Shown: positions 16,192 to 25,429, counted from the stretch's first letter. The stretch is DNA of 64,000 bases from JAVDCA01 sp963819385 (GCA_963819385.1 CAWFVV010000006.1:1426001-1490000); one strand, 5' to 3'. The notes: generated from the sequence alone by a model not told the origin. Program-made: numbers and translations.

Positions 16192-17157
16192 ATGGCGACG
16201 ACAGCCGTCCCGATGGAATGGGAAAAACGGCTTGGTCGCAGGCTACGGGTCCGCGACCTCTACATCCTTTCGATTGTCGTCAAGACGGGAAGCATGGCCA
16301 AGGCCGGGCGAGAGCTTGCCATATCTCAGCCCTCGGTCTCAGAGGCGATCGCTAATCTCGAACACCTGCTTGGCGTCCGTCTCGTCGACCGCAGCACACA
16401 GGGCGTTGAGCCGACGGTGTATGCAGATGCGATCCTGAAGCGAAGCGCGACGGTCTTCGACGAGCTGAAACAGGGCGTCAGGGACATCCAATTCCTGGCT
16501 GACCCAAAATCAGGCGCAGTGGCAGTCGGCTACACCGACATGCTGGAAGCGATCGTTCCGACGATTGTCGAGCAATTCATCGAACAATATCCGCGCGTCG
16601 TCGTCCGAGCTGAACTCGTGCGCTCGCCTATCGTGGAGTCTCTTCCGGGACTTCGCGATCGAACCTTTGACCTCATCCTCGCAAGGCCGTCGCGCGGCGA
16701 GGATCAATCGATGGAAGACATTCAGACGGATTTCTTGGTCGAAGATCCGATGATTGTTGTAGCCGGCAGCCATGGTCCGTGGGCTCGGCGGCGAACGGTC
16801 GACCTTGCGGACCTCGTCGACGCGTCCTGGATTCTGCCTCCGCCTGACGGATTGACCCACAGGTTCGTTGCAGAGGCGTATCGGAAACAGGGTCTCGATC
16901 CTCCCGCGGTCGCGTTGCTGAGCAGCACGATCGACTTGCGGGTGAGTCTGCTTGCCAGCGGCCGCTTTGTCTCGGTCCTTCCAAGATCGGTCTATTTGCG
17001 GGACCGCGTACGATACGGCCTGAAAATGCTGCCGGTCGCCATGCCGGCTCGATCATGGCCGCTTACGATTATGACGCTGAAGAATCGAACTCTGAGCCCG
17101 GTGATCGAGCGTTTCATCGCTAGCGCGCATCAGGTTGCGAAGGCAATTTCTGCTTGA
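16192..17157 (+). CDS. LysR-family regulator of the dioxygenase/tctC unit
   Basis: 321 residues. The DNA-binding helix is KTGSMAKAGRELAISQPSVS with EAIANLEHLLGVRLVDRSTQ; the effector domain includes AVAVGYTDMLEAIVPTIVE and DLILARPSRGED. The ATG at 16192 has AGGTG seven bases upstream; a GTG nine bases earlier is an alternative. It is divergent from the dioxygenase gene with a dyad between. It is paralogous to the regulator at 17478-18446, sharing the unusual -TQGVEPT/-AQGVETT extension after the helix-turn-helix and the DPMVIVAG-like block. Confidence 0.92.
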   Translation: MATTAVPMEWEKRLGRRLRVRDLYILSIVVKTGSMAKAGRELAISQPSVSEAIANLEHLLGVRLVDRSTQGVEPTVYADAILKRSATVFDELKQGVRDIQFLADPKSGAVAVGYTDMLEAIVPTIVEQFIEQYPRVVVRAELVRSPIVESLPGLRDRTFDLILARPSRGEDQSMEDIQTDFLVEDPMIVVAGSHGPWARRRTVDLADLVDASWILPPPDGLTHRFVAEAYRKQGLDPPAVALLSSTIDLRVSLLASGRFVSVLPRSVYLRDRVRYGLKMLPVAMPARSWPLTIMTLKNRTLSPVIERFIASAHQVAKAISA

Positions 17158-17228
17158 GATTTTCTCAGCCAAGTGCGTGACGGCGATGCCAGGCGAGACG
17201 GCTTTTCATTATGCCGGACGTCAGCTTC

Positions 17229-17442
17229 GGGTCAATCGCGTCGCTCCCCTTCCCGCCGATGTCCGCTTCGCCACAGATAGCTGCCCAAACGGCCAACGAC
17301 ACGTTCGCGTGGAATCCTGCGGAAAACGGTTCGGATACCCGCTAACCCATCGATTTCCCCATAGTGGGACCATCCCCTCACACGGGAGAGGTCGCCGGCG
17401 GCTCAGCCGGCCTCACCGCCCGTTGATTTTGCCCAGGCCTCG
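17229..17442. repeat. 214-bp direct repeat, left copy
   Basis: From GGGTCAATCGCGTCGCTCCC to the sequence GCCCAGGCCTCG this copy matches 21631-21844 with only scattered substitutions and two compensating single-base indels. The right end covers codons corresponding to the last ten or so residues of the RraA-family gene at 21814, so this copy carries a stranded gene tail. It fills most of the gap between the two LysR genes. Confidence 0.92.
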
Positions 17443-17477
17443 TACCGATGCTCGAGTTGCGGTCGCCAGAATTCGAC

Positions 17478-18446
17478 CTACAGCTCCTCAGTAGCCTTTG
17501 CCATTTCCCGCGAGACGTCCTGCACGCATTTGATGAACAGCTTCACCGACGGGTTGAGCGCGCGCTTCTTCAGCGTCACAATTCCGGTGGTCAACGGCCG
17601 GATCGGCAGATCGACCGGCAGGCGCTTCAATCCCAGGCGCTTGCCGCTGAGACGCAGTGTCGAGCCCGACAGCACTCCGACGAAGCGGCCCGTGGCGAGC
17701 AGTGCTGTCGCCAGCTGCACCGAGTTCGATCCCACCGTGTGCGCCGGCTCGTCGAGGCCTTTTGCCCGGAATGCCTCCGCGATCAGCCCGCGAACGAAAC
17801 TGAATTGCGGCGGTATGCACCAATGCGCGTCCAGAAGCGCCGATGGGTCGACCGTCCGACGGCGGACCCATTTGCTGCTCGCCCCGGCGACGATCACCAT
17901 GGGATCCTCGAACAGGACGTCCGAATTGAGATCCTCCTGCCTGTCGGGCGGTGCCACCATTCGTCCGAGAATGAGATCGATGGTGCGTTCGCGCAAAGCC
18001 TTGTACTGGTCAGCGAAAGTCGGTGACGGAACGACGTCGAACACGACGCGCGGAAACTGCCGGGAGAACCGGTCGATCACTTCCGGAACGAAGCCCGCGA
18101 TCATCGAGTCGGTGGTCGCGATCCGCACTTCGCCCGATGCGGGATCGGACAGGACGTCGATTTCCTTCACCGCCTGTCGGAGGTCGTCGAAGACCGCGAC
18201 GGCCCATTTGAGCAACGCATCACCGTAGCGCGTCGTCTCGACGCCCTGTGCGCTGCGGTCGAGCAGCCGTACGCCGAGAATGCGCTCGACCTCCGCGATC
18301 GCTTTGGAGACGGCGGGCTGGGACATCGCCAGTTGCGCGGCGGTCTTCCCCATGCTGCCCGATTGGGCGACCGTCACCAGCACCCGCAGGTCGCGCAGCT
18401 TCAGCCGCTGCAAAATCCGCTCATCAAACGGCTTGGTGGTCCTCAT
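17478..18446 (-). CDS. LysR-family regulator divergent from tctC
   Basis: 322 residues; the helix-turn-helix AQSGSMGKTAAQLAMSQPAV precedes SKAIAEVERILGVRLLDRSA. The effector domain shows EVRIATTDSMIAGFVPEVID, DLILGRMVAPPD and FEDPMVIVAGASS. It is divergent from the Tat-exported TctC receptor at 18541 across 94 bp, so that receptor gene is the likely target. Clearly a paralogue of the regulator at 16192-17157, and their partner receptors are paralogous too. Confidence 0.92.
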   Translation of the reverse strand: MRTTKPFDERILQRLKLRDLRVLVTVAQSGSMGKTAAQLAMSQPAVSKAIAEVERILGVRLLDRSAQGVETTRYGDALLKWAVAVFDDLRQAVKEIDVLSDPASGEVRIATTDSMIAGFVPEVIDRFSRQFPRVVFDVVPSPTFADQYKALRERTIDLILGRMVAPPDRQEDLNSDVLFEDPMVIVAGASSKWVRRRTVDPSALLDAHWCIPPQFSFVRGLIAEAFRAKGLDEPAHTVGSNSVQLATALLATGRFVGVLSGSTLRLSGKRLGLKRLPVDLPIRPLTTGIVTLKKRALNPSVKLFIKCVQDVSREMAKATEEL

Positions 18447-18540
18447 CGCGTATCGTTATGACGGCATGCTGCAATCGAATTACCGGATTTTCCAGAGACG
18501 AACTATCCATGGATCACGTGTCGTAAGACGTGAGGATACC

Positions 18541-19530
18541 ATGAAACTTCAACGCCGTCATTTTCTGCGCCTGGCAGCAAGTGCCGCCGCGCTACCGGCC
18601 GGCCTGCCAGCCCTCACGCGCCCGACCTGGGCGCGGTCCTATCCGGCGCGGCCGGTCCGCCTGGTCGTCGGGTATCCGGCCGGCGGCGCCGCCGACATCG
18701 GGGCGCGCCTGATCGCGCAGTACCTGTCGGAGCGGCTGGAGCAGCCGTTCGTCGTCGAGAACCGCCCGGGCGCTGCCAGCAATGTCGCCACCGAGATGGT
18801 CGTTCGCTCGCCGGCAGACGGCTATACGCTGGCCCTGATCAACTCATCGCAGGCCATCAATGCAACCCTGTATGAGAGGCTGAGCTACAATTTCGTCCGC
18901 GATATCGCGCCCGTCGCCTGCCTGTACCGCCAGCCGCTCGTCCTCGAAGTCAACCCCTCCGTTCCGGCCGCGAGCGTCCCGGAATTCATTGCCTACGCCA
19001 AGGCGAATGCCGGAAAGGTGAACATGGCGTCGGCCGGGATCGGCAGCCCCCAGCATGTCGCCGGCGAGCTTTTCAAGATGATGGCCGGCGTCGACATGCT
19101 GCACGTTCCCTATCGCGGGGTCGCGCCGGCTCTGACCGACCTGATGGCGGGCCAGGTGCAGGTCATGTTCGACACCCTGAACTCGTCGATCCAGCACATC
19201 CGCTCCGGCAGGATTCGTGCACTCGCCGTGACGACGACAACGCGATCGATCTCGCTGCCGGACATTCCGACGGTTGGAGAGTTCATACCGGGGTACGAGG
19301 TCGTCGGCTGGTCCGGCGTGGGCGCTCCCCGGGATACGCCGGCGGAGATCGTCGAAAAGCTCAACCGCGAGATCAATGCGGGTCTCGGCGATGCCAAGTT
19401 GAAAGACCGGTTTGCCGAATTGGGCGTCACTGTGCTTGCTTTGTCGCCCGGCAAGTTCGGTGCCCTCATCGCGGAGGACACTGCAAAGTGGGCGAAGGTG
19501 ATCAAGTTCTCGGGTGCAAAGCCAGGTTGA
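18541..19530 (+). CDS. TctC/Bug-family receptor with Tat-type signal
   Basis: 329 residues. The leader MKLQRRHFLRLAASAAALPA holds the twin-arginine RRHFLRL motif. The mature protein starts SYPARPVRLVVGYPAGGAAD and keeps RPGAASNVATEMVVRSPADG, INATLYERLSYNFVRDIAPV, VPYRGVAPALTDLMAGQVQ and the family ending ALIAEDTAKWAKVIKFSGA. The ATG at 18541 has GAGG eight bases before it. With its divergent LysR gene it forms a two-gene copy of the module at 14-17 kb, lacking the dioxygenase. Confidence 0.92.
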   Translation: MKLQRRHFLRLAASAAALPAGLPALTRPTWARSYPARPVRLVVGYPAGGAADIGARLIAQYLSERLEQPFVVENRPGAASNVATEMVVRSPADGYTLALINSSQAINATLYERLSYNFVRDIAPVACLYRQPLVLEVNPSVPAASVPEFIAYAKANAGKVNMASAGIGSPQHVAGELFKMMAGVDMLHVPYRGVAPALTDLMAGQVQVMFDTLNSSIQHIRSGRIRALAVTTTTRSISLPDIPTVGEFIPGYEVVGWSGVGAPRDTPAEIVEKLNREINAGLGDAKLKDRFAELGVTVLALSPGKFGALIAEDTAKWAKVIKFSGAKPG

Positions 19531-19562
19531 CGGCTCATCTCGTTAGAGCGCTTGCCCGGACC

Positions 19563-19658
19563 ATGTCGGCTTCGGGTCATGAGCGTCGCCCCAGTTGGCG
19601 GCCAATGTCCGCTTCGGCGCCAATTCCCGACCTCTCGCAGACTTCCGCATTGGGGCCA
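19563..19658. repeat. Dispersed repeat, ATGTCSGCTTCGGGTCATGA type, copy 1
   Basis: About 95 bases nearly identical to 20861-20955, with the core GCGTCGCCCCAGTTGGCGGC. Shorter relatives (GCCGATGTCCGCTTCGCC) lie inside both 214-bp repeats. Open frames across it are not genes. Confidence 0.85.
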
Positions 19659-19694
19659 ATAGCAGACGACACGGGGTGGCGCGCACCGTTCTGG

Positions 19695-20205
19695 CTATCG
19701 AGGCGAAGCGTTTGCATCAAAATGGCGCGGTGCGCCGAACAGGGCTTCATAAACCTCGTCCGAAATGATGTTGCCTACGCGCGGATACATGTCTGGCATG
19801 GCGGCATGCTGCCTGCCGATGAGTTGCGTGGGCGCGGACACATCGCCGGACACATCCCAAAGCCGGAACGCCACGTTGATGCGGCCATCGGGTTGGTGGG
19901 CGACGCGCCCCACGAGTAGCGCCACGGTCTTGATGGCGCGCCAATCCGCAAACTGCGGCCACTCATTCATGGTCGGGACCTTGTCTGGGAATGCGGCCTG
20001 ATCGATCAGCACAAACCGCTCATCGCGAGCGAGGTTGGCCATGATGATCGCCGAGATGATGCGCGCCGAATTCAGCGTCGGCAGCGGTGCCGGCGACAAA
20101 ATACGGCACCGCGATGCGCACCGCGAATGTGTCATCGTGGGGATGGAGCAAAACGGCGCACGCAGGCCTCCGCGAAAGGGGCGTCATTCCGGCAGCGACA
20201 CCCAT
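19695..20205 (-). pseudogene. Truncated and frameshifted tolB fragment
   Basis: The minus strand reads RIAVPYFVAGTAADAEFG in one frame, then shifts to SAIIMANLARDERFVLIDQA, AFPDKVPTMNEWPQFADWRA, GRINVAFRLWDV and NIISDEVYEALFGAPRHFD. These blocks match in order the N-terminal domain of TolB, the periplasmic Tol-Pal protein. The beta-propeller that should follow is absent, and a frameshift lies around 20070-20100. It must be a remnant, since a working tolB would sit in a tolQRAB-pal operon that is not present here. Confidence 0.8.
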
Positions 20206-20252
20206 GCACGCGAAGCGGCGACGCGTCAGCGCTTCTTTTCATGATGCGGACA

Positions 20253-20726
20253 TCAAATCGGACCCTTCTCCGAGCCCGTCTGCGGCCTCGGCTTTGGGAC
20301 AATCGAGAAGGATAACCACAGCGTCCCAACCGAGATGTTGCCAACAACCAGCTCGTTTCCCTGAAGCCGTCTGCCCGCGAAGATCGGAACGCTGATCAGC
20401 TTCTTGCTGGCGTTGACAAATCTACGCTCGCTGCCTCCGTTAAAAAAACAACAGCCTCGTCGGTATCCGAACATCTGGAGGAAGGAGAACCGGTCGTCAA
20501 CACGATTGATCGTCACTACGATCATCACGTCGCGCCGCGTGTCCTGAATTTTGCAGAGCTGCGCAACGTCGCATTTTAGAACGCCCGTGTCCCGTATTCC
20601 GTTCAGCTCGAGACCGTAGGCGAGCGAGTAATCCGCTGCTTGTCCGCTGGTCGCGGCGGACGCGCATGCTGTCATCGCAAGCAACGCGATATCGACCCCG
20701 ATTGTCCTAAGCCAGCGCCACGACAT
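20253..20726 (-). CDS. Secreted hypothetical protein
   Basis: 157 residues with a plausible signal peptide (MSWRWLRTIGVDIALLAMTA, cleavage after ASAATSGQA) and six cysteines, including CDVAQLC and RRGCCFF. AAAGG lies about nine bases upstream of the ATG. The C-terminal half alternates beta-type stretches (ELVVGNISVGTLWLSFSIV). No family recognised. It lies between a tolB remnant and repeat copies, so its age and function are uncertain. Confidence 0.55.
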   Translation of the reverse strand: MSWRWLRTIGVDIALLAMTACASAATSGQAADYSLAYGLELNGIRDTGVLKCDVAQLCKIQDTRRDVMIVVTINRVDDRFSFLQMFGYRRGCCFFNGGSERRFVNASKKLISVPIFAGRRLQGNELVVGNISVGTLWLSFSIVPKPRPQTGSEKGPI

Positions 20727-21178
20727 GATTGAAAGCCTTTCACCAACGATGCCAGCTGTGGTGTGGGGCAGCGCTCATCGCGACACTCCTTCGCGGCTCG
20801 GACCGGCCGAGAGCGCAAATATCTGCCGTAGCGGTGCGACCTCGTCAACGCCGCATCTAGATGTCCGCTTCGGGTCATGAGCGTCGCCCCAGTTGGCGGC
20901 CAATGTCCGCTTCGGCGCCAATTCCGGACCTCTCGCGGACTTCCGCGTTGGGCCACATCCGGTCATCAAAGGATGGCCTTGAAATTGCGGCGCGTTCGCC
21001 CGCGGGTATCCAGACGGCATCGAGCGTGACCTTATCACGTCGTCGGTCGGGCCGGGGCGTCTGCGTCAGCGGGATGGGAAAAAGCCGTCAAACCCCCCGT
21101 GGTCCTCGGGTGTGAGGGAGAGCCAGTCAAATCGGCTCTCCAACCTGAGATTCACATCCAGCCAAACGGGAGATTGAC
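20727..21178. other. Gap containing the second dispersed-repeat copy
   Basis: Besides the repeat at 20861-20955 only short unassignable frames are present. The last bases (AACGGGAGATTGAC) form the ribosome site of the next gene. Confidence 0.5.
20861..20955. repeat. Dispersed repeat, ATGTCSGCTTCGGGTCATGA type, copy 2
   Basis: Near-identical partner of 19563-19658 in the same orientation, 1.3 kb apart, on the other side of the tolB remnant and the secreted hypothetical gene. Confidence 0.85.
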
Positions 21179-21568
21179 ATGAACATCCGCATCACGATGT
21201 CCGAACAAAAGCGGACTCGGCTCACCGTCATCGGCATCGTCGCGCTTTGTGTTGCCGGTGTTTTGACGCTCCTCCCGCATTTCGCATCGCAGAGCATTTT
21301 AGGCGGTGCGGCGTGGAAGATCATTACGGCTGCCGCCGGCTTGGTCGGAGTGATTTCTCTTCGGAAATTGGGAGTAGCTCGCGCGGCGCAACAGAGAAAA
21401 TTCGGAACGGCACTTGTTTTCGGCGTCATCTACCTTGCTTTCGCCACCATCCTGGTTTGGTCGGTGTACTCGTCGTCAGAGGAAGCCGGGAGCGCCTTGT
21501 GGTTCTCCCTGGCATTTGTACTCTGGGACAGATGGCACGGATCGCGGCACCTGCCGGGACGGACTTGA
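21179..21568 (+). CDS. Small inner-membrane hypothetical protein
   Basis: 129 residues with three predicted transmembrane helices (LTVIGIVALCVAGVLTLLPH, IITAAAGLVGVISL, ALVFGVIYLAFATILVWSVY). GGGAG lies seven bases upstream of the ATG. No family recognised. It stands alone between the dispersed repeats and the right copy of the 214-bp repeat, which begins 62 bp after its stop. Confidence 0.6.
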   Translation: MNIRITMSEQKRTRLTVIGIVALCVAGVLTLLPHFASQSILGGAAWKIITAAAGLVGVISLRKLGVARAAQQRKFGTALVFGVIYLAFATILVWSVYSSSEEAGSALWFSLAFVLWDRWHGSRHLPGRT

Positions 21569-21630
21569 GCAGGGCGCGCAGGCGCCCCGCGGCGTACCCC
21601 CTGATTGTGTGATCGAGGCAGGTCCGCTGT

Positions 21631-21844
21631 GGGTCAATCGCGTCGCTCCCCTTTCCGCCGATGTCCGCTTCGCCTCCGATAGCTGCCCAACGTCCAACGA
21701 CACGTTCGCGTGGAAACCTGCGGAAAACAGTTCGGGTACCCGCTAACCCATCGATTTCCCCATCGTGGGACCATCCCCTCACACGGGAGAGGTCGCCGGC
21801 GGCTCAGCCGGCCTCACCGCCCGTTGGTTTTGCGCCAGGCCTCG
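21631..21844. repeat. 214-bp direct repeat, right copy
   Basis: Partner of 17229-17442 in the same orientation. This copy continues smoothly into the RraA-family gene and includes its last ten codons, so it is probably the parental location. Confidence 0.92.
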
Positions 21845-22530
21845 AAATCCACCTTCGTGTGCGGATCGGTCGGCGGGTAGAGCCCCATGATGGAGCGGCC
21901 TTCGTGCACCTTCTCGGTGACGAAGTCCTCGAACGCCGTCATCTCGACCGCCTCGTCGGCGATCTCGTCGGCCAGGTGCGCCGGGATGACGATGCAGCCG
22001 TCGGCGTCGCCGACGATCACGTCGCCCGGCCACACCGGCGCGTCGCCGCAGGAGATCGGCACGTTGGTGTCGACCGCCTGATGCAGGGTCAGGTTGGTCG
22101 GCGCGGACGGGCGCTGGTGGAACGACGGGATCGCCAGCCGCGCGATCTCGGCCGCATCGCGAAAGCCGCCGTCGGTGACGATGCCGGCGACGCCGCGCTT
22201 CATCAGGCGCGTCACCAGGATCGAGCCGGCCGAGGCCGCGCGCGCGTCCTTGCGGCTGTCGATGACGAAGACCGCGCCCGGCGGGCAATCCTCGATGCCC
22301 TTGCGCTGCGGGTGGCCGCGGTCCTGGAAGACCGTGATCGGGTTGAGGTCCTCGCGCGCCGGGATGTAGCGCAGCATGAAGGCCTCGCCGACCATCGTCG
22401 GCTTTCCCGGATCGAGCGGCTGCACGTTCTGGATCATCTGGATGCGAAAGCCGCGCTTGTAGAGCGCGGTCGCGATCGTGGCGGTGCTCACCGTCTTGAG
22501 CTTGTCGCGGGTCTTTGCCGAGAGGGGCAT
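21814..22530 (-). CDS. RraA/HMG-aldolase-family protein
   Basis: 238 residues of the RraA-like fold used by RNase E inhibitors and by class II oxoacid aldolases such as HMG/CHA aldolase. Visible are the active-site strip GIVTDGGFRDA (the DG-RD motif that binds the metal-pyruvate complex) and GDVIVGDADGCIVIP. The DG-RD residues favour an aldolase or oxaloacetate-decarboxylase activity over RNase regulation. The start MPLSAKTRDK follows a GGAAAA; an upstream frame extension is spurious. No aromatic-acid genes adjoin it, so the substrate is open. Confidence 0.82.
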   Translation of the reverse strand: MPLSAKTRDKLKTVSTATIATALYKRGFRIQMIQNVQPLDPGKPTMVGEAFMLRYIPAREDLNPITVFQDRGHPQRKGIEDCPPGAVFVIDSRKDARAASAGSILVTRLMKRGVAGIVTDGGFRDAAEIARLAIPSFHQRPSAPTNLTLHQAVDTNVPISCGDAPVWPGDVIVGDADGCIVIPAHLADEIADEAVEMTAFEDFVTEKVHEGRSIMGLYPPTDPHTKVDFEAWRKTNGR

Positions 22531-22564
22531 GGGGTGCTTTTCCGTGAGACGTGCCAGAAGTGAT

Positions 22565-22775
22565 CCGCTGAACCCGTCATCCTGATGTGCGAAGCGAGCC
22601 ACTCAGGTCGGCTTTAGCCGACCTGAGCATCAATAGTGGCGATCCCAGATAAACCCGGGATCGCGTGGACGATCGGGCCGAGATAGTGCAGCATGCGAGC
22701 AAATGGCGCCACCTCGGCCGTCGCCCTTCGAGGGCCGTGCTTCGCACGGCCGCCTCAGGGTGACGGGGATGGATC
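22565..22775. repeat. Inverted REP-like element with internal hairpin
   Basis: CGTCATCCTGATG at the left pairs with a TCAGGGTGACGGG at the right. Inside, CTCAGGTCGGCT-TT-AGCCGACCTGAG (22602-22627) is a perfect 12-bp hairpin and GAGGGCCGTGCTTCGCACGG a second one. It occupies the divergent gap between the RraA-family and the propeller genes (22531-22901), where no other feature is seen. Confidence 0.75.
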
Positions 22776-22901
22776 ACGATTTGCTGCTTCGAAGTCTCGG
22801 CTCGGCCGGCCGATCTGCGCAAAGTTGTCCAACGACGGGCGTAACGATCGGTGTAGCCTCCGCGCGACGCCCAACCCGCGCGCCCGACGGAGAGCCGGCC
22901 C

Positions 22902-24260
22902 ATGCGATCGCCATCGTTCATGCTCGTTCTTGCCGCGGCTCTCGCCGCCCTGGGCGCGGCCCGCGCCGACACGGTCACGCTCAAGCCCGCCGTGCACATG
23001 CTCGGCCTGTGGGTCGACGGCATCGTGTCGGACGGCAAGTCGCTGTTCGTCGTCGAGACGGGACAGAGTTCGCTGGCGCAGCTCGACGCCAAGTTCAGGC
23101 TCACGCGGCGCATCAAGCTCGTCGGCATCCCGGACAAAATCGACATCGGGCACGACGGCGCGCTCTACATGCTCCTCCAGGTCGAGAACGACGTTAAGCT
23201 CTGGCAGCAGCCGCCCGGCAACGGCGGCCGGGCGATCGCAACGCTGGATCCCAAGGGTTGCGCATCAGGGCTCGCGGTCGGCAGCGGCGCGTTCGCGTGG
23301 ATCGTCGGCGGCTGCAACGGCGACAACAATGCGGCCCTGCTCAAGGTCGATCTCAAGACCGGCGCGTCCGCGAAGGTCGCGCTCGGCGCCGGCGCGGGCG
23401 GCTACCTTCTGGTCCGGCAGGGCAAGGTATGGGTCGGCCTCGACAAGCTCGTGGTGATCGACGAGACGACGCTCGCGATGCAGACGCTGGATGTTTCCAG
23501 CAAGTTCGGCAACGATGCGGCGTTCGGGCCGCTCGCAGCCAGCGAAGGCACGCTCTATGCGGGCGTGGACGGCGGCGATACCAGGCTCGTGATCGCCATC
23601 GATCCCGCGACGCTGCAGGAGACCGCACGCACCGCCGTCGATGCGCGGATCAGCGTGATCACCGCCGACGCCCGGCATGTGGTTGCGGCCAGCGAGGAGG
23701 GCAAGCTCTTCGTGCTGGCGGCCGGAACGCTCAAGCTCGAGCGCATCATCAATCTCGCCGTGCCCAAGGTCGAGCCGCGCGCCCTGATGATCCGCGGCGA
23801 CGACCTGCTGATCACCGATTTCCGCATGGAGAACCCGCCCGAGCGCGGCGCGCTGCTCGTGCTGCGCGACTGGCGGCCGGCGGCCGGCTTCGACATGAGC
23901 AAGCTCGGCTACGGCAGCCTTTTTCTCGGCGATTTCATGCCGTTGATCAGCTCGTCACCGCGGCTGAAGAAGGAAATCGACGCCGCCCTCGCGGCCGCGA
24001 AAAAGAAGCCGGACGAGCAACTCTGCGAGTCGCCGCGATTCCCGGGGCCGTGGGAGAACCTCCACGGCGAGCACGTCGTCCCCTACGTCTGCAATATCGG
24101 CACGAAGTGGCTGCAGATCGACGCAACCCTGAAGGTGAGCGGACCGAAGGGTGAGGTGTACGAGACGGAAACGCCAACGGCGCTCAAGCGCGCCAACCGG
24201 ATCAGCCAGACGCAACCGACATGGACGTGGTCGGACGCGGATCCGCGGAAGCAGAAATAG
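22902..24260 (+). CDS. Secreted beta-propeller-like hypothetical protein
   Basis: 452 residues with a signal peptide (MRSPSFMLVLAAALAALGAA, cleavage after ARA). The body repeats short beta strands of the VWVGLDKLVVIDETTL and TLYAGVDGGDTRLVIAIDP kind, as in PQQ/NHL-type propellers. The last third has a cysteine pair (EQLCESPRF, HVVPYVCNIGTKW) and no recognised domain. GGAG lies nine bases before the ATG. It is followed by an amino-acid receptor gene; any link is unknown. Confidence 0.65.
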   Translation: MRSPSFMLVLAAALAALGAARADTVTLKPAVHMLGLWVDGIVSDGKSLFVVETGQSSLAQLDAKFRLTRRIKLVGIPDKIDIGHDGALYMLLQVENDVKLWQQPPGNGGRAIATLDPKGCASGLAVGSGAFAWIVGGCNGDNNAALLKVDLKTGASAKVALGAGAGGYLLVRQGKVWVGLDKLVVIDETTLAMQTLDVSSKFGNDAAFGPLAASEGTLYAGVDGGDTRLVIAIDPATLQETARTAVDARISVITADARHVVAASEEGKLFVLAAGTLKLERIINLAVPKVEPRALMIRGDDLLITDFRMENPPERGALLVLRDWRPAAGFDMSKLGYGSLFLGDFMPLISSSPRLKKEIDAALAAAKKKPDEQLCESPRFPGPWENLHGEHVVPYVCNIGTKWLQIDATLKVSGPKGEVYETETPTALKRANRISQTQPTWTWSDADPRKQK

Positions 24261-24415
24261 CGGACAACGGCGTCATCGTCTCGGCCGCCCCCTATCCATT
24301 CGTACCGACCACGCCGACGAATTGGCCAGCGTCACTCTTGACCGCCGGTGACATTCGTCCTGGGATAGAGCCCGTTCCGGCGCGCAGGCGGCCGGTCACC
24401 AGCAGGGGGGATGGC

Positions 24416-25429
24416 ATGAGGCGCTTTGCGGCAGCTTGCGCAATCGTGGTTGCTTGCCTCGCAGGCGCGGCCTCGGCCGGCACCCTGGATGTCGTGAAGA
24501 AGCGCGGCATCCTCCATTGCGGCTCCAACGGCGAGAGTCCGGGGTTCGGCATACCGGACGCGCAAGGCGCCTGGCAGGGATTCGACGTCGACTACTGCCG
24601 TGCAATCGCGGCGGCGATCTTCGATGATGCCGCCAAGGTCAAGTTCGTCTCCCTCACCGCCAAGGACCGCTTCACGGCGCTGCAGACCGGCGACATCGAC
24701 GTCCTCGTGCGCCAGGCCACCTGGACCTCCTCGCGCGAGGCCCAGTTCGGCCTCAACGCGACCGTCGTCAATTACTATGACGGCCAGGGCTTCATCGTGC
24801 GCAAGAACCTCAACCTCAAGTCGGCGCTCGAGCTCGATGGCGCGACCGTATGCGTCGGACAGGGTACGACCACCGAGCTCAATCTCGCGGACTATTTCCG
24901 CGCGCACAAGATGCGGCTCAAGAACGTCACCTTCCTGACGGTCAACGAATCCGTCAGTGCCTATGACAGCGGGCGCTGCACCGCCTATACGACCGACGCC
25001 TCGGCGCTGCACGGGGCGCGGCTCAAGCTCGCCAAGCCGGATGACCACGTCGTGCTGCCGGACATCATTTCCAAGGAGCCGCTCTCGCCCTTCGTGCGGC
25101 AGAACGACTCGCAGTGGTTCGACGTCGTCCGCTGGGTGCACTTCGCCCTGCTGATCGCCGAGGAGCAGGGCCTCACCAAAGCGAATGTCGAGGAGCAGGC
25201 ACGGACAACGACCAACTCGGAGCTCAAGCGCGTCCTCGGCCGCGAGGGCAACTTCGGCGAACAGCTCGGCCTGACCAACGACTGGGTCGTCCACATCGTG
25301 CGGCATGTCGGCAATTACGGCGAGGTGTTCGATCGCAACCTCGGCGACGGCTCGCCGCTCAAGATCGAACGCGGACTGAACGCACTGTGGACGAAAGGCG
25401 GCCTGCAATATGCGCCGCCGATCCGATGA
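24416..25429 (+). CDS. Amino-acid ABC transporter periplasmic receptor, AapJ-like
   Basis: 337 residues, the usual length of the general L-amino-acid receptor AapJ. Signal peptide MRRFAAACAIVVACLAGAAS; mature start GTLDVVKKRGILHCG, then GFDVDYCRAIAAAIF, RFTALQTGDIDVLVRQATWT, VCVGQGTTTELNLADYF and SPFVRQNDSQWFDVVRWVHF, all standard for this group. The start was placed after the AGGGGGGA ribosome site; frame upstream of it is unrelated. The aapQMP permease and ATPase genes do not follow, so this is an orphan receptor. Confidence 0.9.
   Translation: MRRFAAACAIVVACLAGAASAGTLDVVKKRGILHCGSNGESPGFGIPDAQGAWQGFDVDYCRAIAAAIFDDAAKVKFVSLTAKDRFTALQTGDIDVLVRQATWTSSREAQFGLNATVVNYYDGQGFIVRKNLNLKSALELDGATVCVGQGTTTELNLADYFRAHKMRLKNVTFLTVNESVSAYDSGRCTAYTTDASALHGARLKLAKPDDHVVLPDIISKEPLSPFVRQNDSQWFDVVRWVHFALLIAEEQGLTKANVEEQARTTTNSELKRVLGREGNFGEQLGLTNDWVVHIVRHVGNYGEVFDRNLGDGSPLKIERGLNALWTKGGLQYAPPIR

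Noticed and set aside
21814..22530. Assigning the RraA-family gene as LigK, partner of the LigJ-like hydratase
   Set aside because: It lies over 20 kb away in a different context, and the family covers several aldolases and decarboxylases.
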